Assembly (NCBI RefSeq): GCF_000764305.2 | Contig: NW_025947462.1 | Span: 1 to 64,000, forward strand | DNA from: Hyalella azteca | Lineage: Eukaryota > Arthropoda > Malacostraca > Amphipoda > Hyalellidae | DNA length: 64,000 nt | Reading direction: 5' to 3' | Part shown: in pieces, positions 10,747 through 23,138 of the stretch | Position numbering within the stretch: the first letter of the stretch is position 1 | Layout: each line of letters begins with the position of its first letter | Made by a program: the position numbers and the translations under genes | Notes under the pieces: generated by a model | What the model saw: the letters and a program-made list of their open reading frames with translations, nothing else | What the model was told of the DNA's origin: nothing | The model's database searches: none

Positions 10747-13300
10747 ATCAATTTAGGGATCAGTAACTGCACTTGCATGGTCCTCCAAGCATTATCACAA
10801 TAACTGACCAAGTGGCAATAAATAGAATTAGTTTAGAGGCTGCAAAGAACAGAAAGAAAACATACATTCAACAATAATTAATCAATAAGAAAACATTAAT
10901 TCAACAATAATTTTTATATAGAGAGCAGATGGTTGGGTGAAAAGTATGGGTAGATGCCTCCCGGCAACAACATGATTGTCACATTGACAGTGTCTTATTC
11001 AACTCCCAGCCCAGTTAGTTTTAGTATCCATGCTCTAACCTGCACCTCATGCGCTAGTGAAGAAAATAACTACTCTCTGAACTGCGACAGGATTTTTTGT
11101 GCCATGCTATTATGGATTTGCAAGGTGTGATTCCACTTATTTTTAGCAATGAATTCCATATCTTGGCCATCATTGGCAATGAAGAGCCATTTACAAGCTG
11201 CAAACTCAGTAACAAAGTTTTGTGCATGTGTTACCTAAAATCTCTAATTTTATCATAGAAACAGCCGGGCATGGAATATATCTACTTGGTGAGCCTTGAC
11301 TGAATTTTTCAAGCTGTGGTTTAATGGATTTGCCAGCCGTGACTCCATTTCTTCAAGCCGTGAATTCCATTTCTTGGCCGTGAAGAGCCATTTACGAGCC
11401 CTGAACTTATTTACGAAGTCCTGTGCACATGCTACCCCAAATCTCTAATTAACAGCAACAGAAATATTTTTCTTTTCTTTAGTGGCAACTGAACACATGA
11501 TACATAATGCAGTTGTGCCAGTTGACCACTTTGACATGACTGCACCTATGCAATCTTCACTGAAACATTTGGGTTGACCTGCTACTGTTACATTCTGCAG
11601 GATATTTTGGCACCAGTGTTGAAGTACTGCAGTTTATGGAAGTTAAAAATTTCATGAAATGGCATTAATTTGACATTTGCAAAGTGTGAATCACGATTTT
11701 TAAAATCAAACAAAAATACATGATGTTAGAGCCCCAAGATTTCATTCCTACTGAAATTATATGATATTAGAGCCGCAATATTTTAGAAAAAAGTACGTAG
11801 GTCTTTTATTGACAGGGAAACAGCAACAGTTTACAGTAATATTAGTCTTTACTTTAGAGGCAACTGAACTTGTGATAATGCAGTCTGACCGCTCTGATAT
11901 GACTGCAACTATGCAATCAACAAAACGTTATGGGTCGACTCATTATAATTATGTTATGCAGAATATTTTGACAGGAGCATTGAAGTTCTGCGGAAGTTGA
12001 CAATTTTATGAAATGACATGTTTGAGAAGTGCAAACTGCAATTTTTTCAATCAAACTAAAATACATGAAATTAGAGCCAAATTATTTCATACCTACTGAA
12101 ATTACCATGATATTAGAGCCACAATATTTCAGAAACAAATAGGAATATTCCTAACTTGCTCATGCAGCATAGTGGCAAAGCAGTTTTTTAGACTCTTCCT
12201 CCAGCTCATTTTTGGGTCCTATAAGTAGACCAGCAAAGTATCATCATGAGGGATTGTAAACATTACTGAAAGTCCAGCTTGGGGCCACCAAGTTAGGGGG
12301 AACTTTGTTAGACAGCCAACTGCCAAGGCAGTGAGTTAAGCAGACCTAAAGTGCAATTCATTGTCAAGATAATGGATTTATAAGTGACTTAAACATCCAT
12401 TACCTTGACATTGAATTGCACTTTTTTCCATTATATCCTAACAATGGCCCAATTATATTATTATTAGCCAAGTATTCAGTTTCAAGAACCCAGCTGGCTT
12501 TCTCACCCCTCACCCTGTCACCCTGCCATGGAATATATCTACTTGGCAAGCCACGACTGGATTTTTTGAGCCATGGTTTTATGGATTTGCTAGCCGTGAT
12601 TCCATTTTTTCAAGCCGTGAAAAGCCATTTACGAGCCGTGAACTTATTATTTACAAAGTCCCATGCACATGTTACCCCACATATCTAATTTTACCCTAAA
12701 AATGGTCACTAACATTTGTCTTCACTTAAGCGGCAACTGAACAAGTGATAATGCAGTCTGATTGCTCTGACGTGACCGCAACTACGCAATCTTCAAGGAA
12801 AGATTTTTGGGTTGATGTTAATACATTCTGTATGTTATATTGGCGGGAGGCTGGAGCATTGAAGTATATGCCGCCGCTGGGGATTGCGGAAGTTGCAAAA
12901 TTTTTTGAAACGACATGTTTGCAAAGTGGGAACTGCAATTTTTTCAATCAAACAAAAAAATTATGACATTAGAGCAGTTGACATGAAATTTTCATACATA
13001 CCTACTGAAATTATAGGTTATTAGAGGTGCAATATTTAAGAAAAAATAGGACTTTTCCAGCCCTGCCCTCAACCAAGCGTGGAAAACATCTACATTTAGG
13101 GCCGCGACTAGAGGTTTCCTACCATTTCCAGAACCGTGATATTTCCGCCAGATGAATTAGCTCCTAATACAATTGTTAACAAAAGTGCACGATTGGGCTG
13201 CGAGATTCAAAATGTATTAAAAATTTGTCACGATGGAGCCGCAAGATTTCAGAAACATGTAGGAAAATTCCAATCCTGCACCTCACCTGAGACTCTGAGT
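10747..13300. repeat. Array of decayed interspersed repeat units
   Basis: At least three repeat types alternate here. Type 1 ('GAGCCATTTAC', 'AAGCCGTGA', 'CACATG(T/C)TACCCCA') occurs at about 11100-11250, 11272-11450 and 12528-12700. Type 2 ('CTGCAGGATATTTTGG', 'GAAGTT(G/A)AAAATTT(T/C)ATGAAATG', 'TCAATCAAAC') occurs at about 11583-11800, 11880-12140 and 12750-13050, and again at 53030-53240 and 54890-55080. Type 3 at 13085-13275 recurs at 60500-60800. No unit has a long open frame; these are probably remnants of one or two non-autonomous elements. Confidence 0.65.
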
Positions 13301-13884
13301 CACCTCTCTAGACTCTGAGTTTGAGTACCTAGGTACTAGGTAGGACCTAGTTTGAGTAGGTATACTAGGTAGGAGCAGCTAAGCAGTCCAGCTAGGAATT
13401 AAATTAAATAGGTAGCAACAGCTAGCTGTGGCTAGTCATTATTATTGTTTTTCTTCTTGCTAGTTGCTACATTGTGTTTTCTAACTCTATCAACTGCCAG
13501 TGCCATTTTGTGCAATTATATACTGACATTTTAAGTGAAAGTATTTACAATATTATGTTAAACACAAAACAAACTCGATACATTAATCACAGAGCACAAT
13601 CTAAAGATGGTCAGAGCTTGTGTAGTCAGTAGAGTGTAGAGACGCTGATCGCTGAAGACGCTGATTGATTAATTGATGCTGGTTTGAAGGTGAAGAAGAG
13701 GTCATACACCAACTGCTTGTAACACCAGGACTCAGCAATGATTACTTAGTTCTTATCTTCATCTTTCAGTTTCAATTTCTTTCCTCTTTCCATTGGTGCA
13801 TGCTCTCCACATTGTCATTGGTTTATCATGATGTGAAGTGATGAGAGGAAAATTATTATAAGGTCCAGTACTCTTCATTGTCTA

Positions 13885-15430
13885 TAAGGTAGTTAGATGA
13901 CCAGTTTGTATGAGATACGTAGCAGTTGCTCGCACTATTGAGTGCTGAACTCTTCTATGGTAATTGCCTCCAACAAGAAGCTCACACACAGAAATTTGAG
14001 GGACTCCCAGGGCATTAATGCTTCATACCATCACCTGTCTCTCATGGTCATATAGGGCACATATCAGGAGGAAGTGTTCAATTGTTTCTTCTACCCCACA
14101 ATGCAGGCACATGGGAGTGTCAGCCATCCCAAATCAATGGAGGTAAGAACAAACCCCAACATGGCCTAGACAAAGGCATGTTAAGACCAGTAGACCACTG
14201 AAATACGGTGAGAATGACAAGCAATTCATGGCACTGGAGACAACCCTGAGCAAATGGAAACAAGATGATGGCCCCGTCCATCTGTAGCCACTGCAGAGAC
14301 CCACTCCAACTCCCAAAAACTAAGGAAGCATGACCGAAGCATAGCAAGGGCATCCGAGCAAGGTAGAGGGAACAAGGCAGAGTAATGCAGATGATGTCCC
14401 AGTTTGGTGGCAGCATCAGCACGTTCATTACCAAATACCAAAATTGCCTGTGTGCATGTGGGAGTGGGCCTTGACCCACTACAAATGTACAGACTTAGAA
14501 TCATTCAGCTGTAACAGCAGCAGCAGCTCACGGATGCCATAGACAAGATTACAACAAGTGCCGGTGGGTGATTGTAATAGCCACAAAGCTACAATAGTCG
14601 GAAAAGATGACCCATTCAGGGAAAGAGCCAATTTCAATGAGCCTCAAGGCCTGCAAAATTGCAATCAGTTCAGCAGACAACACACTGTGAACCGGATTCA
14701 ACCTCTAAGCCGCAGCCTGTTTCCTGGACAGAACATAGAGTCCACATGAAGTACCACTTTGCAGAGAGTGGTTTAATATTGCAAGATCTTTGGTGATGCT
14801 TCAGTAGCAAAATTTATGCCTTCANCTGTGAGCCACATTGAAGAGCTGAAGGTGCGTCACCAAGCACAACTACGGAGGTTCTATCTCCGTTTGGGCGATA
14901 TTTAAGGCGAATATACATACTGGCAGTAAGATAGCTGCGTCTCAAACTCAGAGGAGGAACATGAGCCTCCACATGAAGGGACATTAGGGGTGTGGTCCGT
15001 CGAGCTCCAAGTATAAGCCGCAGGCAGGCATTCTGCAGGATCTCAAGCCGCTTTAGTTGCGAAGAAGAAGCTGTTCCATAAAGTACACTTCCGTAATCTA
15101 TCTTGGCTCTTATAAATGCACAGTAAAATAAGCGCAAGAAACGGGAACTTGCACCCCAGTTAGGGGAAGCCATATGCTTGAGCAAATCCATACGCCGCAT
15201 CACATCAACCCGCAGGTGAGTGAGATGAGGGACCCATTTGAGGCATGGGGCATCGAGCATCATTCCAAGCAGTTTATGCTGGCGTGATGGCTTGATGATG
15301 ATACCGCAGTACTGGTACCTTCACTCGTTTAGTAGTAAAGTACTGGAAGACAGTTTTTTGGATGTTCACAACAAAGCCCCATGTTTCACAGTATGAAGTA
15401 TACCAAGGCTCACAACTCACACAGGATCAT
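13885..15430 (-). pseudogene. LINE ORF2 remnant: RT end, RNase H, Cys/His knuckle
   Basis: Read on the minus strand this is the 3' half of a non-LTR retrotransposon polyprotein. From 15430 it gives the end of the RT palm (GFVVNIQKTVFQYF, then a frameshift to KLLGMMLD), then the thumb with AKIDYGSVLYG and RLEILQNACLRLILG (15263-14826). After a single N come RNase H pieces: SVLSAELIAILQALR, IFSD, VKAH and NERADAATK (about 14720-14370). It ends with CLHCGVEETIEHFLLIC (14110-14058) and a further LINE-like tail to about 13885. RNase H fused to this type of RT points to the Jockey/I/R1 group of clades. Several frameshifts and stops make it non-functional. It copied RNA into DNA by target-primed reverse transcription when active. 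Confidence 0.85.
14723..14825 (+). repeat. Repeat copy ending at single N inside the LINE
   Basis: Bases 14723-14824 copy 2909-3010 and sit between the LINE's RT and RNase H parts, stopping exactly at the N (14825). Either the repeat inserted in the LINE and its other half is lost in the join, or the assembler merged two loci here. Confidence 0.7.
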
Positions 15431-16213
15431 GTGGACTCTGCCATTACGGATCAATAATTCAATATAAAGAAGTCAAGCAAACAATAAATAAGATTTTCGT
15501 CGGAATCGCGTACGTGATAAGATATCTAACAATATCTTGGATAAAAAGTTGTAATAATGAAAAAAAATTGAAGTTATTCAGTGTATGCACAAATTCATGT
15601 TATTTGTTGAAATCAATGTGAGATTTTAATTATATAAAATTAATCAGTTGAGAAAACAAAGGGGAAACAAAATTAGCAATAATTTCACTTCCTACTATAA
15701 TCTATAATAATGATAAATATATACATACCATTTATTGGCATATATCGCTGCCCGCTGCATGCAACAATGTAGTTATAAGTATCAATTCAGTTTTCTTTAA
15801 ATTGGAGTTTTTACTCTGAACAGAAAACGATGGAAGGCTAAACTCATCCATTCCACTCATAGGAAATTTTAAATAATTGTCATTTTTAAAACCAAACACT
15901 TAAAGGGAATTGTTATCTGTGTTTAGTGCACGATATTGAATAATGTATATAATGGGTGCAGTGGGGAATGGTATATAGTATACGTAGAGTTGTAGCGTCG
16001 GCCTCGCATTTTTATTTCAGTTTTTAAATAACGCCAACGAAGAAAATTATTACAGGCCTTTGAAGTATAGGAATTTCCTGCCTGTTACTCAACGGAAAAA
16101 TTCACGTATTTAATAAAATTATTGCAGGGATGAAATGTCGGATATGTTATATCCCAGAAAATACTAGACCGGGATGCAGGGATGAAGAAGGAGGCTGAAC
16201 CCGAAATGTGAGC
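15431..16213. other. No gene seen
   Basis: AT-rich sequence with no recognisable coding or RNA feature. Confidence 0.4.
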
Positions 16214-16390
16214 CCAGCAGCCAGGGATGAACCCTCGGCTGAACCCTTGCTACCCTTGCTCCAGCAGCCAGGGATGAACCCTCGGCTGAACCCTTGCTCC
16301 AGCAGCCAGGGATGAACCCTCGGCTGAACCCTTGCTCCAGCAGCCATGGATGAACCCTCGGCTGAACCCTTGCTCCAGCAGCCAGGGATG
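16214..16390. repeat. 38-bp minisatellite
   Basis: About four and a half head-to-tail units of 38 bp containing CAGCCAGGGATGAACCCTC and GGCTGAACCCTTGCTC. The first unit carries an internal repeat of 'ACCCTTGCT'. Because 38 is not a multiple of three, the unit opens overlapping frames on the minus strand that are artefacts of periodicity. Confidence 0.92.
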
Positions 16391-17271
16391 CTTTTCTGTG
16401 ACCCGAATACGCGGGTCCGGGGTCCAGTGGATCTGACATGAACCTTTCAAGAAAATCAAATAAATAATCGGTATTTTTTATATTTCTGACCGTTTCATTG
16501 CATTCTCTATCAATTGTTTCGATCGAAAAATGATCTTTTCTGTTACTCTCATGTCTTGGTTAGAGGAATTTCTTAAAGTAAATTTGAAAATTTGATTAGT
16601 AAATTTTCAAGTTTTCTCGGCGTTTTAGATAATTAGCGGCCTTTTTATTTTATCGTGATCCTGGTCCGACGAGCGGTCCGGGTTCGGGTTTTAGTCCGAC
16701 CGTTGAACACGGTCCCTGGTTCGATAATTGAAATAAAAATCACTAACTATTAATACATGGAAATGAGCAGCCATTAGATGAAGGAGATTGGGACATAACG
16801 TTAGAGCAAATTAATCAAAGGTTTTATTTCTTGAGGTTCTCGAGAGTCGAGAAATTAAAAAATCTATTTGAATGAACATTCCTGATATATCGTTTAAATG
16901 AGTTTCTGCTTCATTCATTTTCTGCCAAGAGAAAACTTTTTTGCATAGCCTGCTCTATAAGTTACTAACTGAACTGCGTTATTTCACATCTACAACAAGC
17001 ACAGTTTGAGTATTTCTTATATGATTTAAGTGAAATTTCCCTTCAACTCAAATTGAACAAACTACTTTAAGCAAGAAATTGTTGCTTGGAACTGTAGGCT
17101 GGGTATCACTTGCGTCGTCTGCTGGAGTAAAATAGATATGATATAAATATATATTGTTGGATATAATGTTGAGTATGTTTAAATGATTCCAGTGAGACAT
17201 TTTTCATTCACCATTAAAAAATGTGACTCTTAATTATGAAAAAATATTTTGAGTGATTATAACAATTTTTT

Positions 17272-17567
17272 AAAAAGGCCGCACTCCTCTAATCATGTGC
17301 GAACGTCAGGTAATCTCAACGGGAAGAAATAATTTAGTTAGTCCAAAAGAATTTTATTGAAATAAGTGAATAATTTGATTCAAATTTGTTTTTTGATTTT
17401 TGATTGTTAATAATTTATATATTGATGATTGTTAATAATTAATAAAAAGGCCCACTCCTCTATTTGTGTGCGAACGTCAGGTAATTTCCTAGGGAAAAAT
17501 TAATTTAGTTAGTCCAAAAAATATTTATTACAACAAGTGAATAATTTGATTCAAATTTGTTTTTTGC
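17272..17567 (+). repeat. Tandem pair of ~125-bp repeats
   Basis: Bases 17272-17400 and 17443-17567 share 'CACTCCTCTA', 'TGTGCGAACGTCAGGTAAT', 'TTTAGTTAGTCCAAAA' and 'AATTTGATTCAAATTTG' in the same order. Non-coding. The rest of 16391-17828 holds no gene I can recognise. Confidence 0.8.
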
Positions 17568-17828
17568 GGTATTGTTATCTCGAATTTATATTGAAAAAAA
17601 ACAGAAATTTATCAACGCGAGTGGGTTTTATGTATGTCCCGTGGGTAGTTCATTTATCATTTAAATGTTGATAAAGAAAGATATTGTAATAAATTCATAG
17701 TGGACCCTGGCAATCGGGAAGCAGAATAATTTAGAAATTTTCGTCATATCATTATTGTAACTTTTGCAGCCGCAGAGGCAAAAGAGAAAGTATGAAATCT
17801 GAAAGCTGTATTCCCATCTAAATGAATA

Positions 17829-18612
17829 CGGGGTGAGAAAACGGGATGCGGGGTGAAAGGTGAGAAGACGGGATGCGGGGTAAGAGGTGAGAAGGCGGGA
17901 TGCGGGGTGAGAGGTGAGAAGACGGGATGCGGGGTGAGAGGTGAGAAGACGGGATGCGGGGTGAGAGGTGAGAAGACGGGATGCGGGGTGAGAGNNNNNN
18001 NNNNNNNNNNNNNNNNNNNNNNNNNNNNNNNNNNNNNNNNNNNNNNNNNNNNNNNNNNNNNNNNNNNNNNNNNNNNNNNNNNNNNNNNNNNNNNNNNNNN
18101 NNNNNNNNNNNNNNNNNNNNNNNNNNNNNNNNNNNNNNNNNNNNNNNNNNNNNNNNNNNNNNNNNNNNNNNNNNNNNNNNNNNNNNNNNNNNNNNNNNNN
18201 NNNNNNNNNNNNNNNNNNNNNNNNNNNNNNNNNNNNNNNNNNNNNNNNNNNNNNNNNNNNNNNNNNNNNNNNNNNNNNNNNNNNNNNNNNNNNNNNNNNN
18301 NNNNNNNNNNNNNNNNNNNNNNNNNNNNNNNNNNNNNNNNNNNNNNNNNNNNNNNNNNNNNNNNNNNNNNNNNNNNNNNNNNNNNNNNNNNNNNNNNNNN
18401 NNNNNNNNNNNNNNNNNNNNNNNNNNNNNNNNNNNNNNNNNNNNNNNNNNNNNNNNNNNNNNNNNNNNNNNNNNNNNNNNNNNNNNNNNNNNNNNNNNNN
18501 NNNNNNNNNNNNNNNNNNNNNNNNNNNNNNNNNAGAACATCCAGTTCACCCAGAACATTCAGTTCACCCAGAACATTCAGTTCACCCAGAACATTCAGTT
18601 CACCCAGAACCT
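17829..18612. repeat. Minisatellites flanking a 539-bp N gap
   Basis: Left of the gap (17829-17994) are about six units of 27 bp built on GGTGAGAAGACGGGATGCGG. The gap is 17995-18533. Right of it (18534-18612) are about four units of the 18-mer AGAACATTCAGTTCACCC. Two unrelated minisatellites facing an unfilled gap suggest a longer repeat cluster that short reads could not cross. The long frames through the Ns are meaningless. Confidence 0.95.
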
Positions 18613-20037
18613 GCAGCTGATGACTAGTGTTCTCTTTTTTCGAATCTAAATAAATTTTCACGGTTTAAAAATTTAACAATGAAGGCAACGACAATAAATT
18701 CGATGGTCAACTTTTGAGGAGCTTGAAGATTTGAGTAAAATAAAGAAAATAATATGTGTAAATTGGAACTAATTAGGGAAACTAATTAGTGTAAATCAGT
18801 TATATATTCTTGAAAACTAATTATTATATGGACATTTTTAGGAGTGATTTCAAAGCAGAAGAGTTTAACTCGTTGTAAAAACCTAAATTGCGATCTGAAA
18901 TAAATTAACAATTTTAGTTTAGTAGAAGTTTAGTTATTTTTTAGTTAATCATAATATCCGTTAGTATATTATAGTATTAGTTTTAGGTATATAATGATGA
19001 TATAGTAGTTTAGTAGTTCGTTTATAGTGAGTGTGTGATGCTGCTGCTGAGAGGTCAGATATATTTTTGGTAATATATAACTGATAACCAGAAATACATA
19101 TATATTTTATATTGAAAAAATTATATTAATATACATATATACGGCCCATAAATAAACATATAAATATTTAAAAAATATATATTACTATACATATGTACGG
19201 GATACAGAGTGACGGTATACGGGTGATACGGGTATTCAGTCGGTATTTAGAGGTATTTACTGGTATTTGTTTGGTATTTATCGGTATTTACTGGTATATG
19301 GTCTTCTGTGTGAATAATGACAAAGATTTCAAGAGTTTTTCGATGGTAAACCGATATTTTATAGCAAGACTCCCATTCACGGCAAAAAAACAATGTTTTA
19401 TAGTCAGCTTCAAGAAATTGCCGCTGAGGACAAGCATTTTTCATCTAAAAATTTACATTTTAATCACTTCGCCCCCAGCCAGAGTCAGACCTCAGCCGGT
19501 GATCTCAAATGCTGGTCATGAAAAAATGGGCCTTGCATTCCCCAATTAAAATCATTCATCACTTGAAAATTGATTTATTTATTCCTATTAAACAAGTTTT
19601 CTAATCCATGTTTCTGCAACTACGTAAGAAACATTTTAAGGCTCTTCTCCAGAATGATTTTTTTCAAAATTATTAATCTAAAGATTAAAAAAATTCAAAA
19701 AATTCGGAACATTTTTCAAAATTATTAATCTATATATTCGAAAAATTCGAAACATTCCTCGAAACGCTAAACTCGTCAACAAACTCTTATAATATTTTAC
19801 ATCAATTGTTTTTTTTTCATAAGACAACTAAACGAAATTTTATTCTACGTCTATTGTACGACAGTGTATCATTTGGTATGTGGGGATAGTGTCAAATACC
19901 AAGTACAAAGCTTGTAATAAAAAGTATGTAGTACATGGTATATATAAAATATATAGTACAGTGCATAGTATTGTATGGAGTAGAAGACTGGGCCGAGTTT
20001 GGCCGTTACACGTAGCGGCCTTAGTATTTTAAGTCAT
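18613..20037. other. No gene seen
   Basis: Very AT-rich, with low-complexity stretches such as the repeated GGTATTTA words at about 19210-19290. No conserved coding signal. Confidence 0.4.
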
Positions 20038-20932
20038 TTAAGGGGAGCGTCTGGGTGGTGAAAAAACTTTTTTGTTTACGGACGGATCGTTTTGAAACTT
20101 GGCACACATATGTAAAACAGAATTCTAAGACTTTTTTGTTCGTGTAAATTTTTCAAAAAAAATAAAATAAAACGTGAAATTCTTAGAAAACGGCCAAAAA
20201 GGGGGTACCGTAGATAACTATCTCCTCCTAGGATTTTGAAGCTACAACATCGAGACGGATATCATTCGATGCGTAAGAACCATATCTATCGATTCGTCGT
20301 AGCTTTTTTCGAATTTTGAATTTTTTGTTGCTGTGGGAGCATTTTTCCCAAAAATTTCGAAAAATTTTCGCTTTTTTCTAATTTCCGCCCCCTTTTTCAA
20401 AATATTTTCAAAACTATAACGAAATTTGAAAAAAGCTTCGACGAATCGACAGATATTCTAATTACGAATCGAATGTTATATCTCCCATTGCTGTAGCTTC
20501 AAAACTCTAGGAGGAGATAGGTTTGCTGTGACAAAAAGTTACCTTTTCAGGACAGCGCGACAAAGTCCCGCGCGCATAGGAATAGCCACTCAATGCAGCA
20601 AGGCTACGAAACTAAGCGTTACTGGAGCTTGATTCCAGTCAAGGATGGTGGGAGCGACTGCTAGCACACACCACCCCGTAGGATACCAGTCGGGCTACTG
20701 AAGCTCGGCTCTAGCAGTCAGTCTATTTATAGTGCTCGGCGGCTAATTTCCCCTATCTAAGTTGTTAAAGAACTCCCCCACCTCCCTCCCTTTCATGATC
20801 TGCCCTGAACGCATAAATCAACGTACAGAGATGGTTTTGGTACCGTTGGATAGCTTAGAATGTAAGATTTAAGATGAGACTAAAAACCGGAAAAGCCAAA
20901 ATTTCGATTTTGGACCCAGACGCTCCTCTTAA
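20038..20932. mobile_element. TTAA-flanked MITE (member 1)
   Basis: Bounded by TTAA on both sides (20038-20041 and 20929-20932). The inverted termini are GGGGAGCGTCTGGGT at the left and its near-complement at the right (14 of 15 match). TTAA duplication is the hallmark of piggyBac-type integration, although piggyBac termini usually begin CCC. A second inverted pair lies inside: 20215-20300 against 20430-20520, around 'ATCTCCTCCTAG' and 'CGATTCGTCG'. No transposase frame, so it is non-autonomous. Bases 20560-20720 have a weak 5S rRNA-like look. Confidence 0.8.
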
Positions 20933-21820
20933 TTCAATGTAATCAAATGTATTTATTCCATACATACATTCAATGAATTGTATTTTGAAAATATATATTT
21001 AATATAATGTATTTTGTGAGGCCCACACCGTCCTTGCTGTGAGGCCCACACCGTCCTTGCTGTGAGGCCAATCTTTGTATTATTACGAGCTGGTAATTAA
21101 AGCGAAGACTTCCTGAACCTGCGGCAGCAACGAGCTTCAAGTTGCGGGTCCATCGTGTAGTATATTGTGCCGGTCAGGCTGTAAAATTAACTGGAAAATT
21201 GGGCAGAAGCAGTGGGTAGATTAAAATCAGTACAGATCAAATTACGAGCTTCATTGGGACAAATGCTTACAATAATTTCACAAAGCTGACTATCGACTCT
21301 CAATTGAGTGATTTAGTTCTCTATAAGTTTCGAATGTTACAATTTAAACCTCAAAATAGTGAAATAAAAAAGACAAAATGTAATTGCATAGGAATAGATG
21401 ACTCATTATTGGAATAAATATTTGATGGCTAACTAAAGTACTTTTAGGAGATTGACCCATCCATCATCCGCTAAATGAGAGACGAGATAAATATTAGGGA
21501 TCTAATAACATTCGAAATAATAAACTTGTATTTTTTATTATAACTATAAGATAACTATAACATAACTATAGTTCTCGATATGAATGAGTCAATTAGTTCC
21601 AACTATGAGCCTATGAGGGTTTTCTGCTGGGAACAAACATTTCTTGCAAGCAGTTTATTATTGACTTTATTTTTTAATTAACTTACACCAGACGCAAGTC
21701 CGATGTGAGCTGCTGGCCTCCAGAGCTCGTCAGGATATAATGAATTTTGTGCGCGATTTTCTTGCTTGCGAAGAGCAAATAAAAAATGTTCGGTGTGAGA
21801 TGGAGGAAGAAAGGAACTAT
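20933..21820. other. No gene; short 23-bp tandem repeat
   Basis: Contains about two and a half units of a 23-bp repeat (GAGGCCCACACCGTCCTTGC) at 21012-21072. Otherwise AT-rich without recognisable features. Confidence 0.5.
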
Positions 21821-22522
21821 AAGTGGAGATAAATTATATATAGATGATAATTTTATAATAAAAATTGATATCTATATCAAAGTCATATCTGTCACTGCCA
21901 GCGAGGCAAAATTAGGCGAAGAATTATGAATATTTTAATTCATGACGAAGGGATTGCTTCGTTTATAATTTCGTATGAGCGATCTTGTTAAGTTTAGGCT
22001 CGTACCGTTTTCTATTCTATCGGAATTATCTGCAGAAAACTATTAAATAGGATGGACTAAAACTTTCTGTATATCAGAAAATAATCCACGTTTATAGAAC
22101 TCGATATAGATATTTGTCATTTGGCAAGACGAGTTGTTGTTGATCAGATAAAATAAACAGAATTACTTGAAAAAATGTTCATTCCTGAGAAATACAAGCT
22201 CGACCAACCTATACGTACGATAATACCTATACTATAACAATACCTAATAGCCTATATACTATACTGTGCTATATCTCTCTTATAAAAAACAGTATAATTT
22301 CTATCACAGCCTATAAAATGGGCACGAATAAGTTCATACGCAAGCAATATTCAGTTCAATAAACATTTATAGCTTAGCTTACGATATATTATTTTATATG
22401 TCAGTAATTAGTTTATGTGAATGTTTAATTTCAAGTAAATATCCATTTTACTGTTTACGTTCCCTATTCAAATTTCAAGGAAGCAAAGATAACTTGATTT
22501 GAATTTCGCACGTGATCTTGAC

Positions 22523-22775
22523 TCAGGGTTGCCCAGTGGTTACAGTTCAGAGTACCAGGAGTGGAGCAGTGAGGCGCGGGTTCGATCCCAGCTCTGTGCG
22601 CCAGTTTCTGGTCAGAATCGGCAAGGAGGCCGGGCGGTTAAGCACAGCAGAATTGTAGCAGTGAGTTGCGTGTTCGAGACCGCAACAAGCTGCAGGTGAA
22701 TGTTCTGAGATGTTAAGAATCGGCGACAGGCATGCGGCCTAATAAACTCTGAAACCGCTATTATTATTAGATTAT
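22523..22775 (+). mobile_element. tRNA-derived SINE
   Basis: The head reads like a tRNA gene with both internal Pol III promoter boxes. The body follows, containing GAGACCGCAACAAGCTG and AATCGGCGACAGGC, and it ends in an ATT-rich tail (ATTATTATTAG). It is absent from the matching place in duplication unit B (about 23828-23835), where the flanks are directly joined. Together these show a retroposon insertion. A diverged truncated relative lies at 61398-61485 on the minus strand. Confidence 0.85.
22529..22589 (+). promoter_or_regulatory. Pol III A and B boxes of the SINE
   Basis: A box TTGCCCAGTGG at 22529-22539 (consensus TRGCNNARYGG) and B box GGTTCGATCCC at 22579-22589 (consensus GGTTCGANTCC). 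The spacing is normal for a tRNA-type internal promoter. Confidence 0.85.
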
Positions 22776-22870
22776 ATTTTATGCATTAATAATTTTCTGT
22801 GAGGCATGTGAGAATGAGATTAGAAAACGCGGTTGAGAGGAATAACTATTTCATTATGGTTATTTCACGA

Positions 22871-23072
22871 AACGGCCTAAGTACACGTAGGCCGTAGCGG
22901 CCTAAGTACACGTGGCGGCCTAAGTACACGTAGCGGCCTAAGTACACGTAGCGGCCAAGTACACATAGCGGCCTAAGTACACGTAGCGGCCTATGTACAC
23001 GTGGCGGCCTAAGACACGTAGCGGCCTAAGTACACGTAGCGGCCTAAGTACACGTAGCGGTTTAAGTACACT
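22871..23072 (+). repeat. 18-bp minisatellite in unit A
   Basis: About eleven units of CGGCCTAAGTACACGTAG with small variants. The matching place in unit B (23927-23982) has only about three units, so the array differs in length between the duplicates. Confidence 0.95.
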
Positions 23073-23138
23073 GCTTTGGATTGTGACTTCAATGCTTAGT
23101 ATTAAACGTAACAAATCAATGAATTGTTTATTGAATTT

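Larger units (their letters stand above)
21821..23105 (+). repeat. Tandem duplication, unit A
   Basis: Aligns along its length with 23139-24013 from 'AGATAAATTATATATAGATG' through 'GCTTTGGATTGTGACTTC'. Unit A is longer because it carries an inserted SINE and more copies of an 18-bp minisatellite. No protein is apparent. Confidence 0.9.

Noticed and set aside
17744..18661. Long frames across 17.7-18.7 kb
   Set aside because: Most of their length is the 539-N gap; the rest is minisatellite.
22523..22600. Functional tRNA gene
   Set aside because: The A and B boxes are good, but the sequence does not fold as a complete cloverleaf by eye and continues into a SINE body and tail.
22871..23072. CRISPR-like direct repeats (also 16.2, 38.5, 46.8 and 53.6 kb)
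   Set aside because: The arrays are head-to-tail minisatellites without unique spacers, in a eukaryotic sequence and without cas genes.
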